DNA from: Ovis canadensis
Lineage: Eukaryota > Chordata > Mammalia > Artiodactyla > Bovidae
DNA length: 64,000 nt
Direction: 5' to 3'
Assembly (NCBI RefSeq): GCF_042477335.2
Contig: NC_091256.1
Span: 19,558,501 to 19,622,500, forward strand
Made by a program: the position numbers and the translations under genes. Of the stretch, positions 60,086 to 64,000 are shown piece by piece. Position 1 is the first letter of the stretch. The number at the start of each line of letters is the position of its first letter. The notes under the pieces are model-generated. The model was given only the letters and a program-made list of their open reading frames with translations, had not been told where the DNA came from and did not search any database.

Positions 60086-60506
60086 GTAAGAATCAATATA
60101 TATTATGAAAACTCACACAAAAGACCAAGAACAAATTAACAGACAAAAAGACAAAGGACAAATTAACAGACAAAACTTAAAGTGAAAAACAAGAGTAAGA
60201 AGGAGATATACCCAGGAATAGGAGCAATAAAATTATTAATTGTGTCAGACCTCAGATATGTCAAGTTAAAAAAAAGCGGGGCGGGGGGGGGGGGGGGCGT
60301 GGAGATGATGCTGAGAAGAGGAGAGACCTGAATGAGATATATTAATCTCTTTGAAACTGAAAATATTCTAAAGTTAATATTTAACAAAAAGTTTTGGAAA
60401 ATAATCTGGTAAGAAAAATTTTTTAGGTGAAAAAATTTAGAGAAATTGTATTTCAATAATTAGATGATAAGTCCAACTATGTAAGTGGAAGATGAAGAAG
60501 GGCTTG
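60086..60506. other. Unassigned sequence with a G-run
   Basis: A-rich sequence, then A8, GC and a run of 15 G at about 60282-60297. No gene or named repeat. Confidence 0.4.
60277..60298. repeat. (G)n homopolymer tract
   Basis: GGGG, C, then 15 G, then C. A G-run this long is rare in mammalian DNA, can form a G-quadruplex and is prone to sequencing error. Confidence 0.85.
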
Positions 60507-61165
60507 GCAAGGTATGCATTGGAGATAGTGTGGATTCAGTTCCAGGCCACTGTAGTAAACTGAATATTATAATAAAGTAAGTCTTAGGAACTTTTTTATT
60601 TCCTGGTATGTATGAAAGTTATGTTTGTACTATACCCCATAAAGTGTACATTAGTATGTCTAAAATGTACAAAACATATTTTAAAGTACTTTATTGATTT
60701 AAAAAAAAAATGTCATCATCTGAGGTTTCTTCTGCTGCTGCCAAGTCACTTCAGTCATGTCCGACTCTGTGCAACCCCATAGACAGCAGCCCACCAGGCT
60801 CCGCCGTCCCTGGGATTCTCCAGGCAAGAACACTGGAGTGGGTTGCCATTTCCTTCTCTAATGCAGGAGAGTGAAAAGTGAAAATGAAGTCACTGAGTCA
60901 TGTCCAACTCTCAGCGACCCCATGGACTGCATCCCACAAGGCTCCTCCGTCCATGGGATTTTCCAGGCAAGAGTACTGGAGTGGGGTGCCATTGCCTTCT
61001 CCACATCTGAGACTTCAGTGAGCTTCAATTATTTTGTAACAATAACTTTAAAGATCACTGTTCACATAAATATAATAATTAAAAGTTTGATATATTTTGA
61101 GAATTCCTCAAATGTGACACAGAGACATGAAGTGAGAAAATACTATTGAGAAAACAGCACCTATA
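60507..61165 (+). mobile_element. Tigger-type (Tc/mariner) element, split by Bov-A2
   Basis: Non-autonomous Tigger1-like element: 'ggattcagttccaggccact' and 'atgaaagttatgtttgtact' on the left. After the SINE come 'cttcagtgagcttcaattat', 'tgtgacacagagacatgaag' and 'acctatagatttgctcag'. No transposase frame. The terminal bases are decayed. Confidence 0.82.
60725..61003 (-). mobile_element. Bov-A2 SINE, complete, with TSD
   Basis: Complement of Bov-A2, both half-units, inserted in the Tigger element. TSD catctgag at 60717-60724 and 61004-61011. Confidence 0.95.
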
Positions 61166-61499
61166 GATTTGCTCAGCACACGGATCTCACAGACCCTGTA
61201 GCCATCAGTGTGTACCAGAACTGCCAAGCAACCAAGGTGATTAATTAAGTTAGATTAAGTTAGAAAGTGACCATAGTTTTTAGTGATCAGTTACTTATTG
61301 GTCAGTAGGTGACCTCAGGCCCTCTCTACCCATACCATCTGCAGCATTTATTACCGTTGGATCTGTGTGTGACCTGTGAACTGATTTCTTCTTTTTATTT
61401 TTTTTTCATCTCATGAAATGGCTTGTCTTTGTATTATTATACTGAAAAATTATAAATAATTATAGTCACATACTTGGCAGAGTTTAAACTTTTCCAATT
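61166..61499. other. Unassigned sequence
   Basis: Short AT-rich stretch; nothing recognised. Confidence 0.35.
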
Positions 61500-61765
61500 A
61501 CTGTTTTATTTTTAATGTTTCTTTATATTAGCATATGCCTGATTAATGATGTTGTGATAGCTTCAGGTGAACAGCAAAGGGACTCAGCTGTACATATACA
61601 TGTTTTCCATTCTCCCCCAAACTCCTGTCCCATCCAGGCTGCCATAAAACACTGAGCAGAGTTCTCTGTGCTATACAGTAGGACCTTGTTGGTTATCCAT
61701 TTTAAATATAGCAGTGTTTACATGTCAATCCCAAACTCCCAAACTATCCCTTCATCCACCAAAGT
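61500..61765 (-). mobile_element. L1 3' UTR fragment
   Basis: Complement of an artiodactyl L1 3' end: 'gcttcaggtgaacagcaaag', 'tgtgctatacagtaggacct', 'catgtcaatcccaaactccc'. Confidence 0.82.
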
Positions 61766-61941
61766 TCAGGAAGTATACTAGTTTTTACACCTTCAGCTCA
61801 GGGGTGTCCTTTCCCATCACTTTTGTAAGGGTTCATACTTAGACATGCAAACAGTCTTCCAGATACTAGGATGGATATGATTTTATCAGACTCTTCCTTG
61901 ACTCTCTCTTTCCCTTTTAAATTTCTGTCCATCTACATTTT

Positions 61942-62052
61942 TTTTTCTCTTTTTTAAAATTTTCTTTTCAAACATTAAACTTTTTATTTTGTATCGGGGT
62001 AAGGTATAGCCGATTAACAATGTTGTGGTAGTTTCAGGTGAACAGTGTAGTG
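61942..62052 (-). mobile_element. 111-bp L1 3' tail insertion with TSD
   Basis: A T-rich start (its poly(A)), then 'gtttcaggtgaacagtgtag'. Bounded by the perfect 18-bp repeat tctgtccatctacatttt at 61924-61941 and 62053-62070. Confidence 0.92.
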
Positions 62053-62070
62053 TCTGTCCATCTACATTTT

Positions 62071-63111
62071 GTGTAACAGAAATGTTAGCTGCCTCTAAAC
62101 ACTAGTAACCCACATGGGAGTTGCTGATTTGCTTCTACTGCCCATCCAAACTAGGTTCTTCATGAAAGTTAACAGATATGAGTGGGTCTCAAGCTGAGCC
62201 CATTTTGAATACCTCTCACAATATAGACCCGCAAAGGGTGGGTTCCACCAGTCCTTGGTTTTGCCCCGCCTGACCAGAATAGATCTCTGTAACAGGACAC
62301 CAGGGGAAATAGATGCTGCCCTTGGCACAAAGGTCACAGCCTCTCAGTGTTCTTACCAAATACCTGTATATTTTGTTAAGTAAATGCTTTGCACTTGTTA
62401 TATGGTCTTTGGCCAGTTTCCAGAGCTTTAAATGACCATCTTAGATAATTGTGATGAGGTCAGTTTTTGTTTCGGCGGGGACAGGATTCATTCACAGATG
62501 CCCTAAATCTATGATAAGGGATTTGAGAAAAGAGAAGAAAATATGGACTTGTCAAAGAGGACAATAAGAAACAAATCTCAGGGACATACAACTGGACAAG
62601 AAGTGAGCCATAAAGCAGAGCGTGAATTTGGAGAACTATGAAATTTTGGTGAAACAATTTCAAAATAATAGATTTGATTTTCCAAGAGTGATCACTGTTC
62701 TATGTGAAAGGATGTATCTCTTGGATAAACAGATTAATCTTTAATGAGAAAAGATATACATCTATCAGAAAAATTTAAAAAAAACTTTAGAAAAGGAAGA
62801 TAGATGGGGAATATACGTATAAGCAAATTAACATACCAAGGTAATAATTTTCGGAATAAAGAACACAAATAAGAAAGATTTTGAAACACTGAGAGGGAAT
62901 ACATTTGTGAAGATATTTGCGATCTCTGAAATCTCATTGTGATTACTTTGGAGGAACCCAGTTTGTCCTCCAAAGTACTCCAGGAGTAATTTTCAGTTAA
63001 TGAGAAATTTTATGATATGTCCTTCAGAATAGCAACTACTGCTGTAATTTAAGACATGCCATTATACATGAAATCATCAAGCAATTATACAGAGAAGTTT
63101 TGTTGGAATGA
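62071..63111. other. Unassigned sequence
   Basis: About 1 kb without a named repeat. Minus-strand frames of 67-80 codons (62095-62337, 62460-62663, 62734-62973) have no recognisable domain. Confidence 0.35.
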
Positions 63112-64000
63112 TTTTCAGTTCAGTCCAGTCGCTCAGTTGTGTCCGACTCTTTGTGACCCCATGAATCGCAGCACGCCAGGCCTCCCTGTCCATCACCATC
63201 TCCCGGGGTTCACTCAGACTCACGTCCATCGAGTCCATGATGCGATCCAGCCATCTCATCCTCGGTCGTTCCCTTCTCCTCCTGCTCCCAGTCCCTCCCA
63301 GCATCAGAGTCTTTTCCAATGAGTCAGCTCTTCGCATGAGGTGGCCAAAGTACTGGACTTTCAGCTTTAGCATCATTCCTTCCAAAGAAATCCCAGGGTT
63401 GATCTCCTTCAGAATGGACTGGTTGCATCTCCTTGCAGTCCAAGGGACTCTCAAGAGTCTTCTCCAACACCACAGTTCAAAAGCATCAAGTCTTCAGTGC
63501 TCAGCCTTCTTCACAGTCCAACTCTCACATCCATACATGCCCAGAGGAAAAACCATAGCCTTGACTAGACGGACTTTAGTCGGCAAAGTAATGTCTCTGC
63601 TTTTGAATATGCTATCCAGGTTGGTCATAACTTTTCTTCCAAGGACTAAGCGTCTTTTAATTTCACAGCTGCAGTCACCATCTGCAGTGATTTTGGAGCC
63701 CAAAAAGATAAAGTCTGACAGAGTTTCTACTGTTTCCCCATCTATTTCCCATGAAGTGATGGGACCGGAATCATGATCTTCGTTTTCTGAATGTTGAGCT
63801 TTAAGCCAACTTTTTCACTCTCCTCTTTCACTTGATAGAGGCTTTTTAGCTCCTCTTCACTTTCTGCCATAAGGGTGGTGTCATCTGCATATCTGAGGTT
63901 ATTGATATTTCTCCTGGCAATCTAGATTCCAGCTTGTGTTTCTTCCAGCCCAATGTTTCTCATGATGTACTCTGCATATAAGTTAAATAAGCAGGGTGAC
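63112..64000 (-). mobile_element. BovB 3' part, runs off the window
   Basis: The best-kept BovB tail in the window, rich in CpG ('ctcccggggttcactcag', 'tgatgcgatccagcc'). The ORF2 C-terminal frame is open at 63454-63077 and 63703-63494; the stop between them looks like one CpG-type change. YADD codons are intact at 63891-63880. The element continues beyond 64000, so its 5' state is unknown. Confidence 0.95.

Noticed and set aside
63237..63776. 179-codon plus-strand open frame
   Set aside because: Antisense to the BovB at 63112-64000; same recurring artefact.

Overview
This is nuclear DNA from a pecoran ruminant (cattle, sheep, goat or a close relative; the species cannot be fixed from this window alone). 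The evidence is the repeat content: about fourteen pieces of the RTE-type LINE BovB, about fifteen tRNA-derived Bov-tA SINEs, five Bov-A2 SINEs and ruminant L1 tails. These sit on an AT-rich background with older mammalian repeats (MIR, MLT1-like LTRs, MER5A, MER20, Tigger, mariner MITE, a decayed ERVL provirus, old L1M copies). I recognised no exon of a functional protein-coding gene and no functional RNA gene. The window reads as intergenic or deep intronic sequence, and the annotation is therefore mainly of transposons. All coordinates of repeats are by eye and may be off by some tens of bases where no target-site duplication (TSD) is quoted.

Layout. 1-14 kb: L1 pieces, three 3' BovB tails, MER5A, two opposed MLT1-like LTRs and long unassigned AT-rich stretches. 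13.6-20 kb: a young L1 insertion with a TSD, a mariner MITE, a MIR, a dimeric Bov-tA and a 1.8 kb L1. 20-23 kb: a decayed ERVL provirus on the + strand. 23-31 kb: SINEs, L1 and BovB fragments. 31.8-35.4 kb: one old L1 split by three younger insertions, each with its own TSD, one of them a BovB with an inverted 5' end. 36-45 kb: BovB copies, MER20, Bov-A2, and the only gene-derived object in the window: a processed pseudogene of the phosphatase PTP4A2 (PRL-2), minus strand, about 43141-44804. It is inserted in a BovB and is itself split by a Bov-A2. 45.4-51 kb: L1 insertions, one with a 2 kb twin-primed inversion structure. 51.7-56.2 kb: a near full-length BovB (minus) bounded by a TSD, carrying two ~412-bp tandem monomer-like units at its 5' end. 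57.8-60.1 kb and 63.1-64 kb: two more minus-strand BovB copies, the last running out of the window. 60.5-61.2 kb: a Tigger element split by a Bov-A2.

How the parts relate. Nothing here looks like a host operon or pathway. The repeats form a readable history: old L1M, ERVL, MER and Tigger elements first, then BovB and ruminant L1, then Bov-tA and Bov-A2 SINEs on top. Several insertions are clean enough (TSDs, 5' inversions, tiny 5'-truncated inserts of 38, 70 and 111 bp) to serve as records of the reverse-transcription mechanism. I did not find an undescribed functional system. The best leads are the PTP4A2 retrocopy with its long GC-rich leader, and the tandem 5' units of the full-length BovB together with the related module next to an L1 at 19540-19995.
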